64,000 nucleotides of DNA from Acanthosepion pharaonis (Eukaryota > Mollusca > Cephalopoda > Sepiida > Sepiidae), in assembly GCA_903632075.3 (NCBI GenBank), contig CAHIKZ030000813.1, positions 177,001 through 241,000 on the forward strand, given 5' to 3'. Each line of letters begins with the position of its first letter. Positions within the stretch are counted from its first letter, which is position 1. The position numbers and the translations under genes were made by a program. The notes under the pieces were generated by a model. It searched no databases. It saw nothing but the letters and a program-made list of their open reading frames with translations, and was not told where the DNA came from. This document shows positions 10,580-22,089 of this stretch, in pieces.

Positions 10580-12727
10580 GAGTCTTGAAAGGACACGACA
10601 CATCAAAGAAGAAGTAGATAGCAAGCAAAACATTGTATTCACCTGACAAATCATAGAAGGTAGCAAGGAAAACACGATATATAACAAGCAAAAACATGGA
10701 AGATAGTAAGCAAATACGGTATATAAGGAGCAAAATATAGTAGATAGCAAGCCAAACACTGTATTTAACTGACAAAACATGGAAGGTAGCAAGGAAAATA
10801 TGTTATATAATTGGCACAGTATGGTAGTTAGCGAACAAAAGACTCTTTTCAACTGACAATACACGGAAGGTAGCAAGGTATATAAACGATAAAGTACGAT
10901 AGATAGCAAAGTACTGGACTCAACTGACAAAACTTGGAAATGACGAGGAAATCACAGTATACAACAGGAAAAACACTGTAGCTAGCAAGCAAAACACAGT
11001 ATATATATATATATATATCAGGCAAAACACTGTAGCGAGTAAAAAAAACACCGCATATAATTGCATAGAAAGTAGCGATTAAAACAATGTAGATATCTAG
11101 CACTATCTGGCAAGCAAAGCACGGTATATAATTGGCAAAACGCGGTAGATAGCAAGTAAAACACAGTATAGAACTGGCAAAATACGACAGATAGCAAGCA
11201 AAGTATTGTATTCGACTGGCAGAATACGGAAGGCAGCAAATAAAGCCCGGTATATAAAAAAAAAACATGGAAGGTAGCAGGCAAAGCACGGCTTAAATAT
11301 GGCAAACACTGTATAAGACAGGTAACAAACGGAAGGTAGGAAGCAAAACACGGCTTAAATATGGCAAAACACTGTATAAGACTGGTAACAAACGGAAGGT
11401 AGGAAGCAAAACACGGCTTAAATTTGACAAAACACTGTATAAGACTGGTAACAAACGGAAGGTAGGAAGCAAAACACGGCTTAAATATGGCAAAACACTG
11501 TATAAGTCTGGTAACAAACGGAAGGTAGGAAGCAAAACACGGCTTAAATATGACAAAACACTGTATAAGACTGGTAACAAACGGAAGGTAGGAAGCAAAA
11601 CACGGCTTAAATATGACAAAACACTGTATAAGACTGGTAACAAACGGAAGGTAGGAAGCAAAACACGGCTTAAATATGACAAAACACTGTATAAGACTGG
11701 TAACAAACGGAAGGTAGGAAGCAAAACACGGCTTAAATATGAAAAAAACACTGTATAAGACTGGTAACAAACGGAAGGTAGGAAGCAAAACACGGCTTAA
11801 ATATGACAAAACACTGTATAAGACTGGTAACAAACGGAAGGTAGGAAGCAAAACACGGCTTAAATATGACAAAACACTGTATAAGACTGTTAACAAACGT
11901 TAGTTAGGAAGCAAAACACGGCTTAAATATGACAAAACACTGTATAAGACTGGTAACAAACGGAAGGTAGGAAGCAAAAACACGGCTTAAATATGGCAAA
12001 ACACTGTATAAGTCTGGTAACAAACGGAAGGTAGGAAGCAAAACACGGCTTAAATATGACAAAACACTGTATAAGACTGGTAACAAACGGAAGGTAGGAA
12101 GCAAAACACGGCTTAAATATGACAAAACACTGTATAAGACTGGTAACAAACGGAAGGTAGGAAGCAAAACACGGCTTAAATATGACAAAACAATGTATAA
12201 GACTGGTAACAAACGGAAGGTAGGAAGCAAAACACGGCTTAAATATGAAAAAACACTGTATAAGACTGGTAACAAACGGAAGGTAGGAAGCAAAACACGG
12301 CTTAAATATGACAAAACACTGTATAAGACTGGTAACAAACGGAAGGTAGGAAGCAAAACACGGCTTAAATATGACAAAACACTGTATAAGTCTGGTAACA
12401 AACGGAAGGTAGGAAGCAAAACACGGCTTAAATATGACAAAACACTGTATAAGACTGGTAACAAACGGAAGGTAGGAAGCAAAACACGGCTTAAATATGA
12501 CAAAACACTGTATAAGACTGGTAACAAACGGAAGGTAGGAAGCAAAACACGGCTTAAATATGACAAAACACTGTATAAGACTGGTAACAAACGGAAGGTA
12601 GGAAGCAAAACACGGCTTAAATATGACAAAACACTGTATAAGACTGGTAACAAACGGTAGTTAGGAAGCAAAACACGGCTTAAATATGACAAAACACTGT
12701 ATAAGACTGGTAACAAACGGTAGTTTG
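10580..12727. repeat. 63-bp satellite array, left part
   Basis: Monomers are 63 bp, containing GCAAAACACGGCTTAAATAT and CACTGTATAAGACTGGTAAC. They are degenerate from ~10.6 to 11.3 kb and regular from there, about 22 copies to the retrovirus edge. The period is a multiple of three, so several frames stay open for hundreds of codons and give 21-residue protein repeats. I read this as a non-coding tandem repeat. Confidence 0.95.
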
Positions 12728-12861
12728 TGTGACGGTTACATACCTGGCCAAGGGTCGAATCCCTTGGTTACGGCGCCAACTGTGACGTCGTTTCTCCTTG
12801 TCGCTCCTCCTGGTTCCAAGCGTGCCGCTCCAACCCCTTGGTTAGATGATCACCAGCCTCG
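12728..12861 (-). repeat. Extra copy of the LTR-end tRNA-like module
   Basis: This 134-bp unit starts TGTGACGGTTAC and ends CCAGCCTCG. It is a diverged tandem copy of the first ~130 bases of the adjoining LTR (12862 onward). It contains a T-arm-like GGGTCGAATCCC and a CCA end. It has no internal region on its far side, so it is a duplicated LTR end rather than a separate element. Confidence 0.8.
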
Positions 12862-14979
12862 TGTGACGGTTACACACCTGGCCCAGGGTCGAATCCCTTG
12901 GTTACGGCGCCAACTGTGACGTCGCTCCTCCTGGTCGCTCCTACTGGTTCCAAGCTGGTCGCTCCAACCCCTTGGTTGGATGATCACCAGCCTCGCCTTT
13001 CCCAACTCGCTTCCAATACCTGGTTACTGAAGCAACTGTACTGATCTCCGGTCTGTCTACCCACGTTGTGTTTAGATCTTAGACAGACGGGACCAGCAGG
13101 GATTGGGGCCGATACAAGTTGAGTCCAACGGGGGTGGCAAAACACAAGTAAAAAAAAAAAAAACTCACGAGACAAAAATTACTGATAAAAAGGGTGACAA
13201 CCTTTTTATATCTAATGTCCGTTACATAAAGAAAAATTGTTCTTATTTCCAGACCCACTCTGTGGACTATGGCACCAAGTTTCTATCACACAACCTAAAG
13301 ATTTCGAATTGCCTACTCTTTAGAATTGTGTATGTCGGAGTGTGGTTTGGTTCGACACTGGGGCTAATTTCTATCGATCATTCGCAGTTGATTCCTCTCT
13401 TCGACTTGAGTTGTATTTCTTCTTCTTCGTCGACTTAGATAGAACTTCTCTTGTCTTCGACTTGGGCTGGATCTTCTCTGCGGCTTTCGAGTAATCTTCT
13501 TCTTCGTCTACTTGGGCTGGAAGTTCTCTTGTCTTCGACTTGGGTGGAAAGGATTTCTTGTTTCGACTTGGGTGGAAGGATTTCTTGCCGCAACTCAGCC
13601 GCTACTCTCTGTCGTCCGAGGTGATCTCTTCTCGCTGCCGTCCGGGGCTGAACTCTGCCGTAACTCTGCCACAACTCTCGGCGTCCTTCGAGCAATCTCC
13701 TTCTTCGTCTGCTTGGGCTGGAAGTTCTCTTGTCTTCGACTTGGGTGGAAGGATTTCTTGTCTGAGGATTCTCTTGCCCGCAAAGGGGCGAGTGAATCGG
13801 GCCTGATGCCCGCGTTCAGGCTCTATCCCTGCCCGCGGTCCAGCTGCAACTCAGCCGCTACTCTCAACTCAACTGATTTCTGTCGACTGGGGTCCGCAGC
13901 AAACCGGTGTGGGTCTGTTGGCGTCAGGGGTTTCTCGATAATTCCAATAGCCGCATTAATTCTGTTTCCCCATTATCGCTATTGTTTTCACCCCTACTTC
14001 CTCACAGTGCCTTTGGTGGGGAGGCGTACACCCATCCTTCCCGGTCCCTCGTATGTCAGGTGACCGCTTCCGACCAATGATTCCTGATCGAGCATTTCTC
14101 CTCCTCTCTCCCGTATGCCACGTGATCGTTTCCGACCAATTGTTATTGATCGAGCATCCTTTCTCCTCTTTTCGGGCGTGGTTTACATCGTTCTTGTTTT
14201 AAAAAAACAAAATCCAATTTTGCCCTTTTTGCACGTACGAAAAATGACAATCTTGGCTTTTTCTCACCTGGGCTCTGTCAAAACAGCCTGCCGCTAATTA
14301 GATGTGACTTCAGGAAAGAATATTGGCGCAATCTGTGAGCTGAGACAATCGTTTTTTCACCTCTTGTTTTTGTCAGACCCGACAGTCAGAAAATCTTAAT
14401 TATCTACATTGAAAATGTCTCCACTTTATTATCGCGGGTTTCCAATTCTTAACAGGTCAGAATCTGTATACCGTTCCACCGGTCACTCCCCTCAACCCAA
14501 AAAGACACTTTTTCTCTGATTAAAAAAATTTCGTTTCTATTGTTCTAAAAAATTTCCCTTTCTCCGAATTGATAATGAGTCTTTCTACGCAAAAAGTCGG
14601 TCATGTGCTTCGACCGATTTTTTTTTTATTATCAATACACTCTTATCAAGCATTGTCCCTTCCACTCTCTAAATGACTTTCCCTTCTAAATAACAAATCC
14701 CATTGTTCTTTCGAAAATCGGCCAAGATGTTGGCCTAATTACCTTTCTGATACGTGTTTTTGTTAATGACCGCTTTTTGTATTTCTCGACCTCTCTCTTT
14801 TGCTTTTTCTCTTTCTTTCTCTTCTTTTTCTTTTAGGATCGTCTAAGTACAACTTAGTGAATTATTTTCAACTCAATTATTTTCCGTTTAAGAAAAATTA
14901 ACAACCTGTTTAATAAACCGAGTAAAAGAAAAATTAAATCATATTTCTATGAATATTTCTAATAATGCAAGGTGCCACA
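12862..14979 (-). repeat. 3' LTR (left copy)
   Basis: 2118 bp, bounded on the plus strand by TGTGACGG and GGTGCCACA, giving the expected TG...CA ends. Similarity to the middle LTR stops exactly at 12862/23572 on one side and 14979/25825 on the other. It has a shorter version of the CTTCGACTTGGG minisatellite than the other two LTRs. On the minus strand it carries a TATA box and an initiator. Confidence 0.88.
13181..13210 (-). promoter_or_regulatory. Retroviral core promoter: TATA plus initiator
   Basis: On the minus strand TATAAAAAGG (13210-13201) precedes TCAGT (13185-13181). The A of the initiator is 27 bases after the first T of the TATA box, a normal spacing. The middle LTR has the same pair at about 23889-23919. 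The third LTR keeps TATA but reads TCAGC. This places transcription start about 320 bases before the LTR end. Confidence 0.55.
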
Positions 14980-14989
14980 ATCCTCCCCT
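14980..14989 (-). promoter_or_regulatory. Polypurine tract (plus-strand primer)
   Basis: The minus strand reads AGGGGAGGAT immediately upstream of the 3' LTR start (TGTGGCACC). This is the expected place and composition of the plus-strand priming site. Confidence 0.75.
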
Positions 14990-15079
14990 AACCGATTTGT
15001 CATTTACCCGTAAATGACACCTAAACCCAATTACATCATTTAACATGCACCATGCATTTGTCTCATGCAATTCTATTCT

Positions 15080-15490
15080 ACTTTCTAACATGCAAGGGTA
15101 ATGTTCTTTCCATTTTCTTTTGTTCTACATGCAATGAAATGTTCTTTTCATTTTCTTTTGTTCTACATGCAATGAAATGTTCTTTTCATTTTCTTTTTGT
15201 TCTACAGGCAATGTAATGTTCTTTTCATTTTCTTCTGTTCTACATGCAATGAAATGTTCTTTTCATTTTCTTCTGTTCTACATGCAATGAAATGTTCTTT
15301 TCATTTTCTTTTGTTCTACATGCAATGTAATGTTCTTTTCATTTTCTTCTGTTCTACATGAAATGAAATGTTCTTTTTCATTTTCTTTTTTGCTCTACAT
15401 GCAATGAAATGTTCTTTTCATTTTCTTTTTGTTCTACATGCAAGGTAATGTTCTTTTCATTTTCTTCTGTTCTACATGCAAGGTAATGTG
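15080..15490. repeat. ~38-bp minisatellite in the retroviral 3' untranslated region
   Basis: About ten tandem units of TTCTACATGCAATGAAATG plus TTCTTTTCATTTTCTTTT lie between env and the polypurine tract. Units differ by GAA/GTA changes and T-run length. Confidence 0.9.
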
Positions 15491-15740
15491 TGCGTGTGTC
15501 TGTAGGTGCAGATGTGTTCACTAGGGTTTGTTCTTCTTGGTCAATGTTTTCCTCTCTGCCGTGGGAGGTTTTTCCGCCGCACGTGGTGGTCTCACGCCAG
15601 CCTCCTCCATTGGTCTTTCAGCAATTTCTTCGCCAGTCCTGTCTGAGTAAGGAACACTGCTCGGCATCTCCTCTCGAGTTGTTGCATGCTCACTAGACTG
15701 TCGTTCGCTAATCTTCTCTTACTCTTAATCTTCCATATTA

Positions 15741-17498
15741 TTACACCCCGATGGCTATAACTAGGAATGTACCCATTACTATTGACCAACTTATCGCGAT
15801 CTGCTCATCGTCTTCCCAAGCTACACCTTCGTCTCCCAACGCACTTAACTTATCTCTTAAGTGATCCATATCGATCTTTTTCTATTGGCTTCATTAATAC
15901 TGGCATCTTATTTAAGGTAACATTAGAGAATCTCTTCACTATCGGCTCCCATAATTCTGTACAATTGACTAAGCCTCTACCAATCATCTCTATGAGTGAA
16001 TCTTTTCTTCATACCTTTCTTCCATCTGGTAATAGGGGGGCAAGGAGATGGACACCCCAACCGCCGAACATCCCATGGGTAGCGTCACCAGGGATAACGG
16101 TGGCCTTATTCTTAATGTCCTTGTGGACTCTCCCCACATACCCTAGACAGGCTGATATGTTTCTGTGTGGCTACTGCCCACACCCCGTCTGAAACACTGA
16201 TAGCTTGTGGTAATGCCGAGTTTGTTAATACCTCTACTTGGCAGATTCTTTTTGATTCCTTCCCCCTCCCTTCAAACAATTCTAGTATGCACAGTCTGCG
16301 GTTACCAGTTTTATAGATAGGGCTCAACGAGGTACAAGTCCCCAGGGTATCATCTCTACACCTTCTAGCTTCTTCAGCTGATAGCAACATGAATTTCGTT
16401 CTCCCCGGAATTTAATGCTATGTAGTCTGCTTCCACCTTGTACCTAGCTATCATTCCCAAACCTTGATCTCTTCTGGGGTAGGGAATGGGTAAGTTTATA
16501 ACCTGGTATATCTCGAATATACTCTCGCTATCTAGTAACGGGACAGATATCACTACCAATAATCGTCTATTTTCTAACAAGGTCACACATCCAAGGGCAT
16601 TATAGTACTTCCACAATTCTTTAGTGGGGTCCACTGGTAGCCTTAAATGGCGGGGTAATTCGGCCTGTATGCCAAGTAGTGCTTCCTTTAGGTGACCCGG
16701 GTTTACTATACTTGGGGAGAGGTGTCCTAATGACAGCATGTCTAATTGTGCTCTCACGTGTTCCAGCAAGGTCGTCAACGACTGACTAGTTTGTCGTACT
16801 TTGTTCGTAATCGTCATTAGCTGGAAATATTTTTGCATGAATCCGCTTATTTCCTGTAATTCAACCATTACAGTTTCTGTATTATTAATTACCTCTTGTC
16901 TCAATTTCGCCAGGTTGTCTATTAACCAATTGATTCTGGCTCTATTTTTGGATACTTCTAACCTTGTCACATTTAATATCGTCACACTCTCTCTTGCCAC
17001 CTGGGCAAGCGTCCTCTGGTTTACTTCCACTTGTCCCAGTTTCCTTCTTATGAATTTAACGTCATCTTCAGTTACTGTTCCAAACAAGACACTCAATGCC
17101 TTTCCCACAATCGGAAGTACGGATCTTCGTTCCCGCGTCTGCAGTAACTCTATTCCCTGCAGGTAGTTTTGCATGTCTTTCCATTGAGCCTCTATCATAG
17201 TGGCTTCTGATTCTAGGGAGTGCAATAAACTAAGATACCCTTTGTGCTTGGGATAATCTTGTCCTACTTTCAATCGGGCTGCATCCAGCTGCGTCAGCTC
17301 GTTTCCTAACTTATCTAATAGCGACTCATACGGGTTCAAATCTATCACGAATGTGACCAACCACTTAGACCTGGTTATTATTACTTGGCTCGTTTTTTAA
17401 AAATGGTGTTTTCGGCTGCGTTTCCCGGCTTCCGCCATCGTCACCACCAGCGTGGCTATCACCATCATCGTCATCACCAACCCTTTCATCTTGATCAT
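15741..17498 (-). pseudogene. env: Baculovirus-F/errantivirus-type envelope, interrupted
   Basis: In coding order: a 33-codon stretch starting at 17498 resembles a signal peptide (hydrophobic core VMTMMVIATLVVT, small residues after it), then one in-frame TAA (17399-17397). The body open from there to 16374 has a furin-type RERR (residues 76-79 counted from 17360), then a glycine/hydrophobic fusion-peptide-like segment ending LFGT and acidic EDD, as in the F-protein family. A heptad-rich region follows. After a frame change at ~16376 come spaced cysteines, and in a further frame a hydrophobic anchor at 15744-15797 (WSIVMGTFLVIAIGV). The fusion motif order makes a class I-like membrane fusion glycoprotein likely. 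At least three frame changes and several stops break it. Confidence 0.8.
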
Positions 17499-17506
17499 TC
17501 CTGAAA
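17499..17506 (-). promoter_or_regulatory. Candidate env splice acceptor
   Basis: The minus strand reads TTACCTTTCAG|GA directly before the env start codon at 17498. Envelope genes of gypsy-type viruses are made from a spliced subgenomic RNA, so an acceptor is expected here. The pyrimidine tract is weak; the donor is not identified. Confidence 0.4.
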
Positions 17507-17861
17507 GGTAACAAATTCTCTTGTTGTTATTCTTCACAATCACTTAGTCTCGCTCGACTCATCACTCAATCATTTCATAACCTTTTTCTAAGTTCGGCTC
17601 TTCCCTCCCCCAACTAACCTCTAGCAGACAGAATGGTCCGGTCAGGTGTGCGTGGCGCTCACTCTAAAGGTCGTACTTCATGACACCACTGGTGATCAAT
17701 CAACAATGCCAATGATCTTCTCCCGTCCCTTGTGAGGTGCAGCCCGTGACTCCCTCCCCTCCACTCACATCTACCATAGTCAGCCAATAGGATTTTGGAT
17801 GAGCCAGTGTCGTTATCTGTCGACACTAAATGCTTCTATTCTGCACAGCCCTTTTGTTCTA

Positions 17862-18375
17862 CTGAGATTTGAGGTTCTTCTCCCTCCCTGATCTCATCTT
17901 CCGAGGTGATTCCTGCTCAACCTCCACCCTTCCTTCTGTGTTTAACTCCCGTCCAGGAGGTTTTTTGTCCTCTTCTTCATCCTCTGATTCTTCTTTCTGT
18001 TTAGAGTCTTCGCCTTGAATGTCTTCAATACCTCTCGACTCTATGTCTAAACTTCTCCTGTTCCTTATCCTTTCCTTAAGCTGGGAAAGGGGTATTCGAT
18101 CCTCCTCCTCCCACTCGCTGGGTCCTTCGTCCTGTTCAGGGTGTCTCTTTTAGAGCCTTCGACTGCTTGATTGGACCTCTTCGTCTTTTTCTTCCTTTTC
18201 TTCGGACATGGGGTGTGATGGCGATCTCACGGGGTCTTCTCTGCACTGACTCAGTCGACGACTGAACATCGCTAATCCCCGCTGAGGGTTCCAACTCTGT
18301 CCTCGGACTGCTTCGTTTATCTGGTCAAGTCGACCTATCTCCTCATCTTCTTCGGAGTCTTCCTCCGTCTCCATT
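17862..18375 (-). pseudogene. Acidic, Glu/Lys-rich tail downstream of integrase
   Basis: Two frames carry highly charged sequence, for example EEDSEEDEEIGRLDQ (18368-18324 region) and EESEDEEEDKKPPG (~18.0 kb). They lie between the integrase GPY-like module and env. Probably the end of pol, broken by a frame change. I recognise no domain. Confidence 0.45.
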
Positions 18376-18394
18376 CCTTCCGGTTCAACCAGAG

Positions 18395-19475
18395 TTACCT
18401 TCCTTTTCTTGTCTTCTTAGGCCTCGGCTCGCTCATTTCCAGGTTAGTTATTTCAGCCCTCTTCAGATCATTGGCATGAACCCTCCTCGCTCGTCCTGCC
18501 ACTTGATCCCATATTACATATGATACTGGGCCCGTCTGCTCCACTATCCGGTAGTACGGTTCCCATCTCTGGTCCAGTTTTTCCTTCTCTCTGGTGGATT
18601 TTATAGTAGACAGGGTCTCCAACCTTCAATTCTACCACCTTTCTTTCAGCATTCACCCTCTCATTTCTTTTCTTCTGGGCCCTCTTTATTCTTCTTCTGG
18701 CCTGTACGAATATCTTATGTTGCTGTTCCAGCAATAGTTGATGATGATCTTCTCCCATATACCTTCTTCAGGGCTTCAGTAGGTTATCTACAGGCAGGAC
18801 CACGTCTCTGCCAAACAACAAAAAATAAGGAGAAAATCTGGAGGTTTCGTTTATCGTAAACCTCACGGCCGCCAGAGCCTGCGTCAAATACAAGTCCCAA
18901 TTTCCAATGTTTTCTCTGACCAACTTGGCTAATACATCTCCCAAGGTTCTATGAAACCTTTCCACTTTAGCATTTCCCTGGGGGTGATATGGGGATGTTT
19001 TTATATGCTCTACATTCAAACCTGTCAAAACTTCTCTCATGATGCTGTTCACATTCTCCGTGCCATTATCTGTTACCAATTGCACAGGGGCACCATACCT
19101 AGGGAAGATTTCACTTATTATCAACCCGGCCACAGTTCTGGCCTTCTTGTCTGGTACTGCAAATGCTTCAGGCCAATTTGTTAGCCAATCGACAAAACTC
19201 ACTATATAGTTGTTTCCTTGTGCAGTTTCCCCATATGGTCCTGATACATCCATACTCACTTTCTCGAAGGGGAAGTTTGGTACGTCTGTTTCCTCCAAGG
19301 GTGCCATTTCCTGCCTTCTGCTCTGCGACTGGCACACTACACAACTCCGAACATAGTTAGTGACTTCTCCGTACAGTTTGGGCCAAAAGTACTTTCTTCC
19401 TATGAGATCACATGTCCTATCAATTCCCATGTGACCCTAACCTTTCGTGGCACTGTTCCAATATCTCTGGTCTTA
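18395..19475 (-). pseudogene. pol: Integrase region of pol
   Basis: The main frame starting at 19430 has the second half of the zinc-binding module (CVVC, residues 30-33) and the catalytic D61, D121 (VTDNGTE) and E157 (HPQGNAKVERFH), a D,D-35-E arrangement. The His half of the zinc module lies just upstream in another frame. After a stop at 18768, a basic segment and VGDPVYYK follow in the same frame, and then a GPY/F-like C-terminal module (LDQRWEPYYRIVEQTGPVSY) in a shifted frame starting at 18622. It would insert viral cDNA into chromosomes; this copy is split into at least three pieces. Confidence 0.9.
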
Positions 19476-19743
19476 AACTTTTGGGCACATACAACTTGGG
19501 TTTGACTTCTTCATCCCTTCCTGAGAGATAATACAGCCTTTCCTCTATTATGGCATACTTGGTGGTCTCTCATGCCTTTACCTTCTCTCTCAGAGCAGCT
19601 ATTTCACTGTCTGCTTGCTCCTTTTCAATTCCTTCTGTCCAGTAGGGATCGGTTATTATCTGGGCGTCCCTTCTTCGTCCGATTCTAATATAGGGCGATC
19701 TTTTAGCTTATTAGAGTTAATTACTCCTATTCTATAGGCTTTA

Positions 19744-21200
19744 TCATCTACTCCCTGTTCTACCCTTACAGATCTTTCTTCCAGTTGTTTCGGTATTCTT
19801 GAGAGTAAATCTGCACGTGTTTTCCTTTCCTGCCAAATACTCTATCTTACAGTGGTATCCACTTAACTTAAGTGCCCACTGTTGAATTTTCTTATTATTT
19901 GTCCACTCTGCCTGCAATAGGTACTGCAGAGGCTTGTGGTCTGTCTTTATAGTGAAGACCGCACCGTTTAAATAGTAGTCCAGTTTTTGGAGAGCATACA
20001 TGATAGCATATGCTTCCCTCTCTATTACTGGCCACCTCTGTTGTGTCTCTGAGAGCTTATGGGAGAGGAAGTATATCGGTACTTCCTCTGGTATGCCTGG
20101 CACTGGTCCTTCCTTATCAGGACACGGCTGGGTAAGTACTGCTCCTACACACTGCTCACTGGCATCCGTGTATAATATCATGGGCTTGCTGAGGTCTGGG
20201 TACGTCAGCAGTGGGACGGTTGTCAACTGTTCCTTTAGCGAATCAAATGCTCGTTGACAGTCCTCTGTCCACTTGAACCTAGCGTATTTCTTCGTCAGGG
20301 CCACTAGCGGTATGGCAATTCTTGAAAATGCCGGGACGAAGCGCCGGTAGTAGCCTATAGCTCCTATAAAACCTCTTACCTGCCTCACTGTCTTAGGCTC
20401 TGGCATTTCCCTTATGACCTTTACCTTATCCATGTCGGGTTTAATACCTTCTCCGTTTATGACGAAGCCTAAATACCTAGTTTCTTCCCTCAGAAACTGA
20501 CACTTTGACAATTTCAATTTTAATCCGTGTTTCCTCAACCTTCCCAACACCTGTCTTAAATGAAAAAAGTGTTGTTCCACTGTCTCCGAAAATATCAAGA
20601 TATCGTCTAAATACGCCATGGCAAAGCTCTCGTATCCTCCTAACACTATTGACATTAGCTGTTGGAAGACTCCCGGGGCATTAGCTAAACCGAATGGCAT
20701 CCTCTGAACTGAAACAGTCCCAGGTGACACGCGAATGCGGCCTTCTCCTTGTCAGCCTCATCCAGGGCTACTTGCCAATACCCGGACCTCAAGTCCAACG
20801 TAGAGAAGTACTTTGCCTTCCTAATAATGCCAAAATGTCGTCTATCAATGGCAATGGCACCGCCAACGGCTTCGATATAGAATTTAGCTTTCTAAAATCT
20901 ACACAGAAACGGTGGCCGCCATCTTTCTTACCTACTATTACTATTGGGAAGCTCAAGGAGATCGATCTTTCGATCATCCCAGCTTCCAACATTTCCTCTA
21001 CTGCCTCTTCTACAAGGGGTCTTTTATGTATAGGTGTTCAGTAGGGTTTTAATTTCACAGGGGTGGTCTCCGGTGTCGATTTTCATTTCGACTGTGTGGG
21101 TCTGACCTAGCTCCTTGTCTGACTGGGCCACCACATCTCGATTGTCCCTCAACAGACCCCCTACTCTGGTTCTAAATTGATCCGGTGCTAATATATCCTC
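19744..21200 (-). pseudogene. pol: Reverse transcriptase-RNase H region of pol
   Basis: Upstream pieces show the RT N-terminal LLRDNRDVVAQSDKELG (in the frame from 21383) and VGKKDGGHRFCVDFRKLN (frame from 20992). The largest frame (from 20730) begins in the fingers/palm with MPFGLANAPGVFQ, has the active-site YLDD at residues 40-43, and then RNase H with TDAS (188-191), the catalytic Glu in EREA, and TDHKPL (263-268). The frame shifts after GKEN, so the last family-conserved catalytic Asp falls in the next frame. Layout and motifs are Ty3/Gypsy type. At least three frame changes interrupt it. Confidence 0.93.
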
Positions 21201-21589
21201 ATCTAAGATTCCTCTGTTTGCTCTACTAGCTTCCTTCGTTCCTCCTCGAATCTCACCCGATTCAGAGTTCGTGGGGAAGCGCTCTCCTATCTTCTCCCCT
21301 CTCCTAACCTTTTTATAGTCTTTTGGGCCTGGTTCACCATCATTATGGGCACCAACTCGGCTGCCTCCACTACCGTTTCGCACAGGGTTACCTCGTTATC
21401 TTCTAGGCCCTTTCCTTCTACAGGGACCAACTGCAGAGGTCCTCTCCGTACCTTTTTTTCTGACATTAGCCTACCCTTTCCCGACACTGCGGTCCTAGGA
21501 GGTAACTGTACATCTTCCTCCACCACTATGGTTATCTCTTCCTCTGGTGGGCATCCCAATGGCGTTCTCTCGCCGTTCACCACCAACAC

Positions 21590-21880
21590 AGTAGGATTAA
21601 ACTCGATCTGGGCCTTCTGGCTCCGGAGCCAATCTTCTCCTAAGATTGCCTCTGTACACAGGTCGGGGGTTACGTAAAAATTTTGGGTGCTTTTCACCCT
21701 CCCAATCCTCACCGGGAGCCTCACCATCCCTTTTATCTCCAGGGGGGCCCATCTGCTTGTGTGATCTCTATGTCCGCTTCCCGTAACCTTCTCTTCCGTT
21801 TCACCCGCCTGTATGTTTCCTCTCTCATCAATGACACAGATGCTCCTGTGTCCACCAAAGCCCTCATCTCTCTAGCACCT
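21590..21880 (-). pseudogene. pol: Retroviral aspartic protease
   Basis: ALVDTGASVSLM places the active-site DTGA at 21852-21841. The C-terminal ILGEDWL motif is at 21646-21626, in another frame. It would cleave Gag-Pol. The frame change lies between the two motifs. The following ~300 bases encode an acidic linker up to RT. Confidence 0.85.
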
Positions 21881-22089
21881 ATCTCTGCTCTACAGGATAG
21901 TTCTTTCTCTTGCGTTAGCGAAGAGAACACTTGAGCTTTCTTCTTCCTGGGTCCCCACCTTTGGGTTAACCCAGCCATAAGCGCCGGTAGTAATAAATCA
22001 CCTTCATTTTTTTCATGAGGTGGAGTTCGGCGCCCCCTGCACCTGGGCGACCCCGGCCGGACCTCTCCCGGTCTCCCATGGCCGTTTTT

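Noticed and set aside
12193..12660. Basic repeat protein (KTGNKRKVGSKTRLKYDK type) on the plus strand
   Set aside because: The same satellite read in another frame; stops appear as soon as the other monomer type occurs.
11018..12716. Minus-strand frames of 166-292 codons with 21-residue repeats
   Set aside because: They reflect the 63-bp satellite period. Several frames on both strands are open at the same time and there is no start context or domain.
12733..12914. A real tRNA gene at the LTR end
   Set aside because: Only the T-arm and 3' acceptor side are tRNA-like, with two extra bases; there is no D arm or anticodon arm. A primer-derived segment explains it better.
13512..14063. Plus-strand frame of 183 codons in the LTR
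   Set aside because: Antisense to the retroviral LTR and built from its internal minisatellite (LRLGWK repeats). Equivalent frames occur in the other LTRs, as expected from their similarity.
15767..16192. Plus-strand frame of 141 codons
   Set aside because: Antisense shadow of the env C-terminal region; no recognisable domain.
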